Positions 1 through 8,570 of a stretch of DNA of 64,000 nucleotides are shown one piece after another (the stretch's first letter is position 1; each line of letters opens with the position of its first letter). Below the pieces are notes generated by a model. It was given only the letters and a program-made list of their open reading frames with translations, searched no databases and was not told the DNA's origin. Source of the stretch: Methylomarinovum caldicuralii (GTDB taxonomy: Bacteria; Pseudomonadota; Gammaproteobacteria; Methylococcales; Methylothermaceae); contig NZ_AP024714.1 of the NCBI RefSeq assembly GCF_033126985.1, positions 2,496,990 through 2,560,989 of the forward strand, given 5' to 3'. The position numbers and the translations under genes are program-made.

Positions 1-555
1 ACGGGCATATCCTACGACTCTTGGCACTTCTTGGGCTTCGTCGACTCCAGGCAAGACCAGGGTAACATTCACCCCAGTCACATCCCCCTGGGGAGACACG
101 AGACGATTGACCAGCAGTGGTTCATGTAGCGCGACCCGTTTTATCCTGGAAATTTCTTCTGGAGATAAAGCCTGCGGATTAGAATAAAGATCACGAACGA
201 TCAACTCGTTCCCTTGAGCATAGGTATATTGAAAATTTTTCAAGGAATCGACCCGCTGCACATAGGGAAATTTCCACCCCTCCTGGGTGAGCCATTCGAT
301 GCTTTCCAACGTCCTGGGAGTAAAAACGGCCTTATCCCTAGGCGTTATCACAAACAGGACATTGTCATCTTTGGAATAGGTATTGTGGAGCTTGTTGAGC
401 TCCAGCAGCAGCGGGTCGTCGGGCGAAAAGAATATCCGGTAATCTGTAGTAAACTTGAGAAACCGCGCCCCACTCCCCAAAACGAGCACCAATGCGGCAA
501 TAGAGAAAACGACCCAATAAGAATGATTTTCGATTAGGCTCAGATATTTTTTCAT
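1..555 (-). CDS. RND/MMPL-family exporter, N-terminal part (runs off the left edge)
   Basis: The minus strand is open without a stop from an ATG at 555 to the window edge (185 codons), so the gene is partial. The N-terminus has a short cytoplasmic stretch and one hydrophobic helix at about residues 13-32. A periplasmic segment rich in charged residues follows (TTDYRIFFSPDDPLL, then DDNVLFVITP). This is the layout of the first helix and first porter loop of MMPL/RND 'predicted exporters', which move lipids or other hydrophobic cargo with proton flow across the inner membrane. The preceding gene on this strand is a LolA-like periplasmic carrier, a common partner, and the two are separated by 68 bp. 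The family assignment is good, but the cargo is unknown. Confidence 0.72.
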   Translation of the reverse strand, partial: MKKYLSLIENHSYWVVFSIAALVLVLGSGARFLKFTTDYRIFFSPDDPLLLELNKLHNTYSKDDNVLFVITPRDKAVFTPRTLESIEWLTQEGWKFPYVQRVDSLKNFQYTYAQGNELIVRDLYSNPQALSPEEISRIKRVALHEPLLVNRLVSPQGDVTGVNVTLVLPGVDEAQEVPRVVGYAR

Positions 556-623
556 AAACCGCCCATACCGCAGCTTTTCTCCATATCAGGAAAGCCACGA
601 AAACCGTAATAACAACAAACCTA

Positions 624-1415
624 CTACCGGGTCAATGCCTGGGGATCAAAACTGGCCTCACTGATATCGGGATCATGGAAATGAAACCCAGTCCATTTCA
701 GCTCCGTGGATTTGCCATTTCTATGGTTCGACATGAGCATATAGCCTGCACGCCAGTACTTTCCAAGGTAGCGTTTGTATTTATAATGAGTCAGCGTCTT
801 TATGTGTTCGCCACTGCGGTTGTAATACTCGATCTTCCAAGGAATGTAGAATTCCTTATCCAGCCATACGACTTGGCGACTGTATAGAGAACGTTCGTCG
901 AGAGGATAGCGCTCGATGACGAACACCTTACGCCCCTTGTAGTCGTCGTCGCGCAGGTATCTGTAGCTGAACTTTTCCAGCTCCGGGGGGCTCATGTCCT
1001 CGTAGGCGAACTCGCTGCCCATGAAGGAACCGCCCTTGTTGGCCGCCGAGATGCGCTTGACCCGCTTGAGGGCGGGCAGATACAGCCACTGGTCGTCGTC
1101 GCCGCGCTTGTGGGAGAAGGTTAGGAACTTGGTACCGGCCACGTCGGCGGGGCTGTGGAAGACCAGAAGGCCCCGGTCGCCGTCCCCCGGCACCTCCAGG
1201 TTGTAGGCCCTGATGCGGCGGACGCTGGTTTCCCCCTCCCGGTTCCTGAGCACCATGGTCAGGTCGGCGCTGAAGGTCTGCCAGCCCTGGTCGCGGCGGT
1301 CGGCCTCGCGGGCGATCTCCAGGCCCCGTTCCCCGGGGGTCTGCGCCGGCGCCAGGGCGGACCAGACCAGGAGGAGCAAACAGAGCAGACGGACGGTTGC
1401 GTTCGGCATCATCAT
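624..1415 (-). CDS. LolA-like outer-membrane lipoprotein-sorting protein
   Basis: This is a periplasmic carrier of the LolA/LppX-like fold (COG2834 type) of about 263 residues. The N-terminus is a clear Sec signal peptide ending near APAQ. The mature part has the features of this family: SADLTMVLRNREG, a central DQWLYLPALKRVKRI block, GSEFAYEDM, and a C-terminal FDPQALTR. It probably ferries a lipid or lipoprotein across the periplasm for the exporter encoded just downstream on the same strand. Three ATG codons lie in a row at 1415, 1412 and 1409, and a GGAG just upstream suits the last one best, so the true start may be 1409. The upstream neighbour is a C-terminal RND remnant. Confidence 0.82.
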   Translation of the reverse strand: MMMPNATVRLLCLLLLVWSALAPAQTPGERGLEIAREADRRDQGWQTFSADLTMVLRNREGETSVRRIRAYNLEVPGDGDRGLLVFHSPADVAGTKFLTFSHKRGDDDQWLYLPALKRVKRISAANKGGSFMGSEFAYEDMSPPELEKFSYRYLRDDDYKGRKVFVIERYPLDERSLYSRQVVWLDKEFYIPWKIEYYNRSGEHIKTLTHYKYKRYLGKYWRAGYMLMSNHRNGKSTELKWTGFHFHDPDISEASFDPQALTR

Positions 1416-1431
1416 CTCCAAAACCCACCTC

Positions 1432-1833
1432 TCAGGTTTGTAAAATTTTCTGACACTTTTCCCGCCAGCCCAGCAGCAGCGACGGCAGCAGCAGGAAGTC
1501 GGCGGCCAGCGCGAACAGGATGGTGATCGCCGTCATCAGCCCCATCTGGGCGTTGACCTCGAAGTCCGACCAGATCAGGATGGCGAAACCGGCCGCCAGC
1601 ACCAGGGAGGTGATCCACATCGCCACCCCCACCCCGGCGAAGGCGTATTCGACGCCCGCTTCCGCATCCAGCCGCAGCCGGCGGCGGGCGTGGAGCCACT
1701 TGCTGAGGAAGTGGACGGTGTCGTCCACCACGATGCCCATGGTCATGGTCGTCACCAGGATCACAGTGACGGCGACGATCCACCAGCGCCAGCGGGTCAG
1801 GAAACCCAAATAGATCGGCGACACCCCTGTCAC
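1432..1833 (-). pseudogene. C-terminal remnant of an RND/MMPL exporter
   Basis: Only about the last 115 residues of an RND exporter are present. The block TTMTMGIVVDDTVHFLSKWL is the typical sequence of the tenth membrane helix, followed by two more helices (GVAMWITSLVLAAGF and LMTAITILFALAADFLLLP) and a short charged tail. The roughly 650 residues that should precede it are absent, and the short N-terminus before it (GVSPIYLGF) does not look like the family. A GTG at 1833 overlaps the stop of the upstream gene and could allow translation, but a three-helix piece cannot transport. Together with the 5'-complete exporter at 1-555 it suggests duplication and partial loss in this locus. Confidence 0.7.
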
Positions 1834-2255
1834 AACAGTTTGATGGCGGCCGCCACCAGTCCCCCAATGGTCAGCGTGGTGGCAAACGACCAGACCATGA
1901 AGCGGCCGATGCGGCGTGTGAGTTCGTAGAAACGGACGTCCATGCTCGTTTCGATGGCCTCGAAGTGCTTATCGACCTGTTCGAGGCGCTTACTCATGTC
2001 CTCGCGCATCTCCTCGAAATGCCGGTCCACCTGCTCGAAACGGGTATTCAGGGTTTCAATCTCGGAACGTTTGTCGATCTGCTCAAAGCCCTTTTCCATG
2101 ACTGCTCCATCAGCTCGCTGGTGCTTGAGTTCCTCCTCGACCCGGACCAGGCTTTCGCGCAGCTCCAGGTCATGGCGCACCAGCGCCTCCGGCTGGCGGA
2201 CGGCCAGTTCCTCCCGGATCAAACGGCGGATCTCTTCAATGTCTTCCTGGGCCAT
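1830..2255 (-). CDS. Coiled-coil protein with one C-terminal membrane helix
   Basis: A 141-residue protein of unknown function. Residues about 5-110 are highly charged and helical with repeated heptad-like units (RFEQVDRHFEEM, RLEQVDKHFEAIE), so a long coiled coil is likely. Residues about 118-138 form one membrane helix (FATTLTIGGLVAAAI), leaving a tail-anchored topology. Many bacteria carry similar short proteins built from a coiled coil and a tail helix with no assigned role. Its stop codon overlaps the GTG of the RND remnant. It starts 70 bp downstream of a cut-off reading frame that ends at the IS66-type element. Confidence 0.6.
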   Translation of the reverse strand: MAQEDIEEIRRLIREELAVRQPEALVRHDLELRESLVRVEEELKHQRADGAVMEKGFEQIDKRSEIETLNTRFEQVDRHFEEMREDMSKRLEQVDKHFEAIETSMDVRFYELTRRIGRFMVWSFATTLTIGGLVAAAIKLL

Positions 2256-2325
2256 GGGAAGATAAGCCTGAATATCCTAATCAACTATAGCAAATACAGA
2301 CGCTTGACCGGCACAAAGGTGCCCC

Positions 2326-2412
2326 TCATTCGCCTTCCCTGCGCTTCCTGATTTCCTCGCGGGCGCGGCGGGCCAGTTCCAGGTAGCGCTGCCGCAGTAC
2401 CCGTTCACGGTC
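2326..2412 (-). pseudogene. 3' end of a gene cut off by the IS66-type element
   Basis: The minus strand between the coiled-coil gene and the transposase gene encodes a strongly charged C-terminus (DRERVLRQRYLELARR followed by AREEIRKRREGE) and a TGA stop at 2326. The frame continues only into antisense transposase sequence, so if it is real the gene has lost everything upstream. It points the same way as the coiled-coil gene 70 bp downstream. The rest of the gene is not found on the other side of the mobile cluster. The family cannot be named, and a chance open frame cannot be excluded. Confidence 0.35.
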
Positions 2413-3904
2413 TTGCCAAGTGCCTGAAGATTCAGGAGAATGCGGGCCATGGAAAGACTTGATCTGGACCTGAGCCGCCCACCTCCCTTGCCCGGGACGG
2501 TGGAGGAATGCCACCGGGTGATCGAAGCGCTTTGGCGGGCGCTGGGAGAATTTCAGCAGATCCAGGCGCGAGTGGAAGAACTGGAGGAACAGTTGGCCTT
2601 GGGGTCCGACAATTCCTCCCAACCACCTTCCCAGGACAGCCCGAAGAAGCGCGCCGAGCGCAAGGGCAAGCGACCGACGGGACGCAAGAAAGGGGCGCAG
2701 GTGGGACATCCCGGGCACGAGCGGGCTCTGGTTCCGGCAGAAGCAGTGGACGAGGTCCGGCATTACTTTCCCCATGGCCGCTGCGAGTGCGGTGGGTCGG
2801 TGGCGGTGCGGGGATTCCGTCCCCATCAGGTGTTCGACCTGCCCGAGATTCGTTACCGGGTGGTCGAACACCGGGTGTATGAAGGCCGCTGTGGGTGGTG
2901 TGGTGAGAAGCACCAGGGGCGGCTACCGGATGAGGTGCCCCGCGGCCAGATGGGACCTGGGCTGGTGGCGTGGATTGGCTTGATGACGGGGCGCTATCAC
3001 CTGTCGCTGCGGGAAGTCGAAGCGCTGCTGGAAGAACAATGGGGTCTGAAATTCAGCCTGGGGGCGATCAGCCAGAGCCAGATCCCGCTGCAGGCGTGGC
3101 TGGGTCCGGTCTACAACCAGATTGGCGAAGCGGTCAGAAAAGCGCTGATCGCCCATGCCGACGAGACCCGCCACTACCGGGGCCGCAGCATCTATTGGCT
3201 GTGGGCGCTGACGACCGATCAGATGGCGTATTTCCTGACCCATTATTCCCGCGGCAAGGGTGCGGCCGGTGAGCTGTTGGGGGATTTCCAGGGAATCCTG
3301 GTGACCGACCGCCACGGGGCCTACAACGACCATCCCCAGGACTCACACCAATACTGCTGGGCGCATCTCATCCGCAACCTGGAACGGATCGCCGGGCGCA
3401 AGGGACAGGCCGGCGAAGATGGCGAACGCCTGCTCCGGGCCGCCCGCCTGACGGTTCACTACGGCAAGCTCTGGCAACAGAGCCATTACCCATCCGACCG
3501 CTACCGAAGGCGATTGGAACGCCTCAAAGCCCTCTTCCGGCGCGAACTGGAACAGGCCGCCCAAAGACATGGCGACAACAAAACCGGTCGCAGCTGCCGC
3601 AAGTTGTTGGACGATTTTCCCAGGTTCTGGACCTTCCTGGACCATCCCGGGGTACCGATGACCAACAACACGGCAGAGCGTGCCCTACGCCCCTATGTCA
3701 TCTGGCGCAAGACCAGTTTCTTCAGCCAGTCGCATCGCGGTGACTGCTTCCGACCCATGATCCTGTCGCTGGTCGAAACCTGCAAGCGCCTCAAGATCGG
3801 CGTCTATCAGACCCTGCGGACCATCTGCGCCCAGGGCATGGCAGAGGGCGAGGTCACCTTCCGCCTGCCCCTGCCGGAACCTCAACCACTTCCAGTGGCA
3901 AGCC
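2410..3904 (+). mobile_element. IS66-type insertion sequence (single-ORF form), approximate ends
   Basis: The element is defined by a full-length IS66-type transposase with no TnpA/TnpB accessory genes, as in the single-gene ISBst12-like subgroup. Candidate end repeats are CTTGCCA at 2412-2418 and its complement TGGCAAG at 3896-3902. The similarity extends only a few more bases, so the ends are tentative. If they are right, the transposase stop codon at 3913-3915 lies just outside the element, in the 3' end of the neighbouring group II intron. No target duplication can be read because the right flank is the intron. Confidence 0.55.
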
Positions 3905-3915
3905 CGGCCGGGTGA
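2440..3915 (+). CDS. tnpC: IS66-family transposase
   Basis: A 491-residue DDE transposase of the IS66 TnpC type. From the N-terminus it has a coiled coil (about 20-50), a polar linker with DNSSQPPSQDSP, a basic stretch, a zinc-binding region (GRCECGG, then CGWCGEKH), and the catalytic core. The acidic residues sit in HADETRHYRG, LVTDRHGAY and TNNTAERALRP. The C-terminus carries the usual IS66 tail (LVETCKRL). An AGGAG precedes the ATG at 2440, with a second in-frame ATG at 2449. The last residues after LPLPEP may come from flanking DNA. It appears intact and could be active. Confidence 0.9.
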   Translation: MRAMERLDLDLSRPPPLPGTVEECHRVIEALWRALGEFQQIQARVEELEEQLALGSDNSSQPPSQDSPKKRAERKGKRPTGRKKGAQVGHPGHERALVPAEAVDEVRHYFPHGRCECGGSVAVRGFRPHQVFDLPEIRYRVVEHRVYEGRCGWCGEKHQGRLPDEVPRGQMGPGLVAWIGLMTGRYHLSLREVEALLEEQWGLKFSLGAISQSQIPLQAWLGPVYNQIGEAVRKALIAHADETRHYRGRSIYWLWALTTDQMAYFLTHYSRGKGAAGELLGDFQGILVTDRHGAYNDHPQDSHQYCWAHLIRNLERIAGRKGQAGEDGERLLRAARLTVHYGKLWQQSHYPSDRYRRRLERLKALFRRELEQAAQRHGDNKTGRSCRKLLDDFPRFWTFLDHPGVPMTNNTAERALRPYVIWRKTSFFSQSHRGDCFRPMILSLVETCKRLKIGVYQTLRTICAQGMAEGEVTFRLPLPEPQPLPVASPAG

Positions 3916-3980
3916 CCGCGGGCGATTGCTCACCCGCGGTTCCCTCAGATCCGGACGTGCCCGATTAAGGCATCCGGCTC
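3914..3980 (-). ncRNA. Group II intron domains V and VI
   Basis: Read on the minus strand, the segment starts with GAGCCGGATGCC and closes with GGGCACGTCCGGATC. This matches the catalytic domain V hairpin: the AGC triad, the CGU bulge side and a closing GAGCC/GGATC-type stem. It is followed by a second strong hairpin, CCGCGGGTGAGC paired with GCCCGCGG, that fits domain VI with its branch-point adenosine. The position just after the maturase stop on the same strand is as expected. The loop of domain V (UUAA) is not the usual GNRA tetraloop. Confidence 0.65.
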
Positions 3981-4366
3981 CTCGGACTATGGCGTCGCTA
4001 CGCAACGGGCAATTCCGTGAACCACGCGCGGTGGGGGGAGTGGGTATCGTTTGTACAGCCGCCCAAAATGGTCCCAGTTCATCCGTTCCCGGTTGCGGCG
4101 GGACAACCCTTTGTACCAGCGCCGTCTGACCTCGTACAGGAAGCGGGCCAGCGATTGGCTGTTGCCGACGATCCCATAGTAGGCATAATGCCCCTTGAGT
4201 TTGCGGCTCAGGGCCGCTTGTTGGTCTGCAACCGGCCAGTGGCGGTGCATCCGGCACCCGTGGTTGATCGCCTGCAGGGAGCGGCTGAGCCGGGCTTGGG
4301 CGGTCTTGCGTTTGACGACCCAACGCCCTTTCCTTGAGCGTCCCCAGTAGTGGGTGAATCCCAGGT

Positions 4367-5821
4367 CACCCTATTACCCACATCTCTCGCCCCTGTAGTA
4401 AGATATTGATTTCTTTGGATAGGCGTTGACATGAGCTGGGCTGAACAAGAATTTTTTCCCTGGCGCTGGGCAATGCCCGCCTGAACCGGCGGCTGTGCCG
4501 GGTGATAGAAGCGATGGCAAGCGATCCGATGGCGAGCGTTCCCAACGTTTGCGGGGGTGGCTGGGCGGAGACCAAGGCGGCCTACCGGCTGCTGGACAAT
4601 GCCAGGCTGGATTTTCGGGAGGTGTTGCGGGCCCACAGTGTGCCGACCCTGGAACGGATCCGGCAGCAGTCGCGGGTGCTGTGCCTGCAGGATACCACCG
4701 AGCTGGATTATTCCGGGCGGCCGTCGATGGCGGGGTTGGGACGGCTGAATTACGAGCAGCGTCAGGGGTTGTACCTGCATCCGACGCTGGTGATCAGTGA
4801 GGCGGGCGTGGCCCTGGGGGTGACCGACTGCTGGCACTGGGCGCGTTTGCCCAAGGGGGAACCGGACCTGGCCGAAAGCCTGCGTTGGGTGGAAGGTTAT
4901 GAGCGGGTGGCCGAGATGGCCGCCCTGGCGCCCGACACCCGGCTGGTGTATGTCGCCGACCGCGAAGGTGACCTTCGGGCCCTGATCGACCGGGCCGAAC
5001 AGCTGGGCTTTGCCGCCGATTACCTGATCCGGGTACGACACGACCGTAAGCTCAATGACCCCCTCGATGGCAAACTGCGGGCCGCGGTCGAAGCCCAGCC
5101 GGTGCTGGGGACGATCGCCTTTGACCTGCCGGCCGGCGGCAACCGCCCGGCCCGGCAGGTCACACAAACAATCCGTCTCGCCCGGGTCGAACTGAAGACC
5201 CGCAGCGGCCCGGGTCCCCAAGTCACCGTCATCCTGGCCCGGGAAGAGGCGCCCCCCGAAGGCCAGGAAGCGGTCGAATGGTGTCTGATCACCAACGAAG
5301 AAATCACCACCCTGGAACAGGCCAGAGCGCGCATCGAATGGTACCGCAAACGCTGGTGGATCGAGGTCTACTTCCGCATCCTCAAAAGCGGCTGCCGCAT
5401 CGAAGCCCTGCAACTTCGCACCCGGGAACGCCTGGAACGGGCCCTGGTGCTTTATCTGATCGTCGCCTGGCGCATCCTGATGCTGATGACGCTCGGGCGG
5501 GAACATCCCGAGTGGTGCTGTGAAGTGGTGTTCTCTGTCGAAGAATGGCAGACCGCCTGGGCCATCCACCATCGCACCCCGCCGCCCGCGACGCCGCCGG
5601 ATTTGGGCGCCATCGTCCGCATTGTGGCCGGCTTTGGCGGCTGGCTGGGGCGCAAGAACGATCCCCCACCCGGCCCCAAAGCCCTGTGGCAGGGCATGAC
5701 CAAACTGAGCGCCTACGTGGAGGCCGTGACCGCCATCCGGGCGGCCGAGATCAAGTTCCCTCAGAGAAAACGGATAAGACATTGATTCCTATAGAAGGGG
5801 GAAGATGTGGGTAATAGGGTG
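4367..5821 (+). mobile_element. IS4-family insertion sequence, copy 1
   Basis: A 1455-bp element with perfect terminal inverted repeats: CACCCTATTACCCACATC at the left and its complement at the right. It is flanked by a 10-bp direct repeat AATCCCAGGT (4357-4366 and 5822-5831), the target duplication in the maturase gene. It holds one transposase gene with a frame break near its start. A nearly identical second copy lies at 8571-10026 with a different target duplication, so the two arrived independently. Confidence 0.95.
4431..5785 (+). CDS. IS4-family transposase (Tn5-like), frame change near the N-terminus
   Basis: The main frame (4502-5785, 427 residues from GTG) holds a Tn5/IS50-like DDE transposase. 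The acidic triad is in [19 protein letters not shown] and the Y-(2)-R-(3)-E-(6)-K signature [16 protein letters not shown]. Homologues normally begin about 30 residues earlier. An ATG at 4431 encodes MSWAEQEFF in another frame, and family-like residues ([15 protein letters not shown]) continue in the main frame after a run of six T and three C (4452-4460). A -1 shift or T-run slippage there would fuse them into the expected N-terminus. The second copy has the same arrangement. Confidence 0.85.
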
Positions 5822-7354
5822 AATCCCAGGTATTGGAAGCTCTGGCCTTTCCGTCCGGGTTTTCTGAAGTCGAGCAGGCGGGTTTTGTCCGGGTGCAGGC
5901 GCAGGCCGTATTTGGCCAGGCGCTTGCCCAGAACGGCCAATACCCGCCGGGCGTCTTCTTCCCGTTCGAACACCAGGACCGCATCGTCGGCGAACCGGAC
6001 TTCGAAGGCGCTGCCTTGCAGTCGCGGTTTGACCGTCTGCTCGAACCACAGGTCGAGCACGTGATGCAGGTAGAGGTTGGCCAGCAGTGGGGAGATCACC
6101 CCACCTTGCGGTGTCCCTTGTTCGGGGTAGTGAAGCTGTCCGCTCTCCATGACGCCGGCATTCAGCCATTTACCGATCACGCGGCAGATCACGCCGTCGC
6201 GCACCCTCTGCCCCAGAAAGTTCCGCAGCCGGTCCCGGTCCACGTCGTCGAAGAAGTTTTGGATGTCCAGGTCGATGACCCAGCCACCGCCCATGGCCAT
6301 CAGCCCGCCCCATAGCCTCTCCAGGGCCTGGTGGGCACTGCGTCCGGGCCGGAACCCGTAGGAGCAGTCGAGAAAGTCCTGCTCGAAGATGGGTTCCAGC
6401 GCCATCAGCACCGCCCGTTGCAGCACCTTGTCTTCCAGCGTGGGAATGCCGATCGGGCGGGTCTTTCCCGTTCCCGGCTTGGGCAGGTGGACGCGCCGTA
6501 CCGCAGGCGCCCGATACCGGCCGGTCTTGAACCGTTCCAGCAGGCGCGTCAGGTTCTCCTCTAAGTTGGCTGCGTATTGGGATGCAGTCACGCCGTCCAC
6601 CCCGGCGGCCCCGTCCTTGCGGGTGCGCCGCCAGGCTTCTTCCAGCCACACCACGTCGATGTGGTGGGCAATCGTGGTCAGTTCCAGCTTCGGTTCGATC
6701 CGGGCCAGTTCCACTAGCTTCCGTTGTCGTGTTGAGATGTTCTCCTGGCTCGATGTCCCGGCCATCTGTCCCTCCGAAAGCCCCATCGTCCGACCTGCCG
6801 CTTCCCTCCATCGGGTCCCTTGGGGCAGGTTCCCCGACTTCCCAGGTACTATCGGCAGGCTCCGATTGCTCGATCACCTTCCCAGCGCGCTTCGTCGCCT
6901 TCGCGCGCCGGTACCCTGCTTCGTGTCCCGTTCGCTCCCATCGGCCGGACACCGCTCCGATGGGCCTGGGCCTTTTCTCACACGGCGCCCGCACCGCTCT
7001 TCCCGCAGGGAGTGATCGAGCCCTCCCAGGTTCCTGGGCGACCCTTGCCCTGCATGCCCCGCTCTTCGACCCCGGCGGAGGGATGATGCCAGGCCAGTAC
7101 AGCACCACCCCTGTTGCCTTCCGTCCGTTCAACAACGTCGGCTCCGCATTCCGTACTTTCGAGGCTCCATCACGCGGCCTACAGGCCCCCTGTGTACGCT
7201 TCGCAGTCGGGATCGCTCCTCGACCACGCAACACTCGGTTCCGGCTGGTGGCCAGCCTTGGCCGGACAGGACTTGCACCTGTCAGGTCGCTCTGAAGGTT
7301 TCAGCGATGTCTTTCCTTCTACATAACTTCCTCCTTCTCCAGGCTTGGCCTGGC

Positions 7355-7562
7355 GCAATGAACGGTAACGATCAGATGCGCCTTCGAACCCGACATGCGG
7401 CTCATAACCTGGCGCTGCTCAAACAGATGGTGCTCAATCTCTTTCGCCTCGACTCCACCAAACGCCGCGGGGGTATCAAGGCAAGACGGCTCCTGGCCGC
7501 CTCCAGTGACCACTACCGGGCTCAGTTGCTTGGATGGACGTAGCGTTCATGCGATTGCCCTG
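7355..7562 (+). mobile_element. Right-end remnant of an ISAs1-family element
   Basis: Positions about 7367-7543 encode the C-terminus of an ISAs1-type transposase (HAAHNLALLKQMVLNLF, then KRRGGIKARRLLAA, ending at a TAG). The segment GCGATTGCCCTG ends at 7562. Its complement CAGGGCAATCGC is the usual ISAs1-type terminal repeat. Everything to the left of about 7355 is replaced by the group II intron, so the left end and catalytic core are missing from this side. The element's right end lies directly in a STAS-domain gene. Confidence 0.72.
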
Positions 7563-7701
7563 CAACAATGAACCTTTTTCCGTTGTTTTCCAGCAGTTTG
7601 CCGATATAATCCTTCAATTCATCCGAATTGTGGGCATCCAGGCGGGACTCAAGGATCTGGATCACCAGGTCGCTGTTACGCGTTACCGTTTGGATTTGCA
7701 T
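7563..7701 (-). pseudogene. STAS-domain protein (anti-sigma factor antagonist type), N-terminal remnant
   Basis: From an ATG at 7701 the minus strand encodes about 46 residues with the start of a STAS domain: a first strand (DLVIQIL) followed by ESRLDAHNSDELKDYI and LLENNGKRFIVA. STAS proteins of this type (SpoIIAA/RsbV-like) bind anti-sigma factors or similar kinases. The phosphorylatable serine region, expected about 10-15 residues further on, is gone because ISAs1 sequence begins at 7562. The rest of the gene is not present elsewhere in the window. Its divergent position upstream of bcsAB suggests a lost regulator of that operon, but this is inference. Confidence 0.62.
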
Positions 7702-8570
7702 GGCTAGGTCCAAGTCTCCAAGGAAAGCTTGAGCATATTAAAGATCTCCGGGAAGCGCAAACACGGCCGCGTTATTCAAGAAACTCCAAAACAATAAGGA
7801 TGAAGCATTTTGCTAAAGTGGCTGCTTTGGCCCACGGGAGGACTTTTTCTTTATCTGTCCCAGCTTGCCGTTGACCTTGAGCTGCAGGAGCTTTTGGCCG
7901 TCGGCCTGATTGCTTGGCTGCTGTTGCTGCGCCCCCTTCCCCGCCAGGGATGGTTGCGGCTGCTGTTTTTGCTGCTGGCGGCCTTTCTGGTAAGCCGCTA
8001 TCTTTTTTGGCGCACCTTCAATACCTTAGGTTACGATGGCCCTGCCAGCTTCGTCGCTTCTCTGGCTCTCTACGGTGCTGAACTCTATGGCATCCTGATG
8101 TTTGGCCTCAGCAACTTCGTCAGCGCCGCTCCGATCCGCCGTGATCCCGCCGGCACTGAAAGCCCCTGGCCCTCAGTGGACGTACTGATTCCCACTTACG
8201 AGGAACCCTTCGAAGTGGTCAAGGCCACCCTGGTTGCCGCCACGTCCATGGACTACCCTGGTGACTTCAGGGTCTATTTGCTTGATGATGGCGCCACCTG
8301 GAAAAGGCGTCATGCCAACGATCCTGAAACAGCACACCAGGCGCGGCAGCGCCATCGACAACTCCGGAATTTATGCACTGCGGTCGGTGCCAGCTATCTC
8401 ACCCGTTACGACAACCGCCACGCCAAGGCAGGCAACCTCAACGCCGCCTTGCTGAAAACCGATGGCGATCTTGTTGCCGTGCTGGACTGCGACCACATCC
8501 CGACCGTGGATTTTCTGCGGTCCGCCACAGGCTGGTTCGTTGCCAATCCGAGATTGTTTCTGCTCCAGAC

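Larger units (their letters stand above)
3987..6786 (-). pseudogene. ltrA: Group II intron reverse transcriptase/maturase, split by an IS4-type element
   Basis: The two halves are 5822-6786 (N-terminal) and 3987-4356 (C-terminal). Taking out the 1455-bp IS and one 10-bp target copy gives 1335 nt, an exact open frame of 444 codons plus stop. The N-terminal half has reverse transcriptase blocks 0-5: [40 protein letters not shown], the catalytic [11 protein letters not shown], and [15 protein letters not shown]. The C-terminal half carries the maturase domain X signature (KLKGHYAYYGIVGNS, RLYKRYPLPPPR). There is no HNH endonuclease domain. As it stands the protein ends shortly after FQYLGF, inside IS sequence, so splicing help and mobility are lost. 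Confidence 0.9.
3905..7354 (-). mobile_element. Group II intron, interrupted by an IS4-type element (approximate ends)
   Basis: A retroelement on the minus strand. It contains a maturase gene (broken), about 570 bp of non-coding 5' RNA domains (6787-7354) and a recognisable domain V/VI at the 3' end. The 5' end is placed near 7354, where the minus strand reads TTGCGCCAGG, close to the GUGCGCC-type start of many bacterial introns apart from the first base. The 3' end is placed near 3905, just beyond domain VI. It lies between the IS66-type element and a cut ISAs1-type transposase, so it may have entered the ISAs1-type element. The boundaries are inferred from sequence only. Confidence 0.6.

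Noticed and set aside
1432..1833. Stand-alone small membrane protein gene
   Set aside because: The sequence is clearly the last three helices of an RND exporter, so a remnant is more likely than a gene in its own right.
4208..5782. Long minus-strand frames inside the IS4 copies (also 8406-9986)
   Set aside because: They are antisense to the transposase, and their similarity to each other only reflects the two IS copies.
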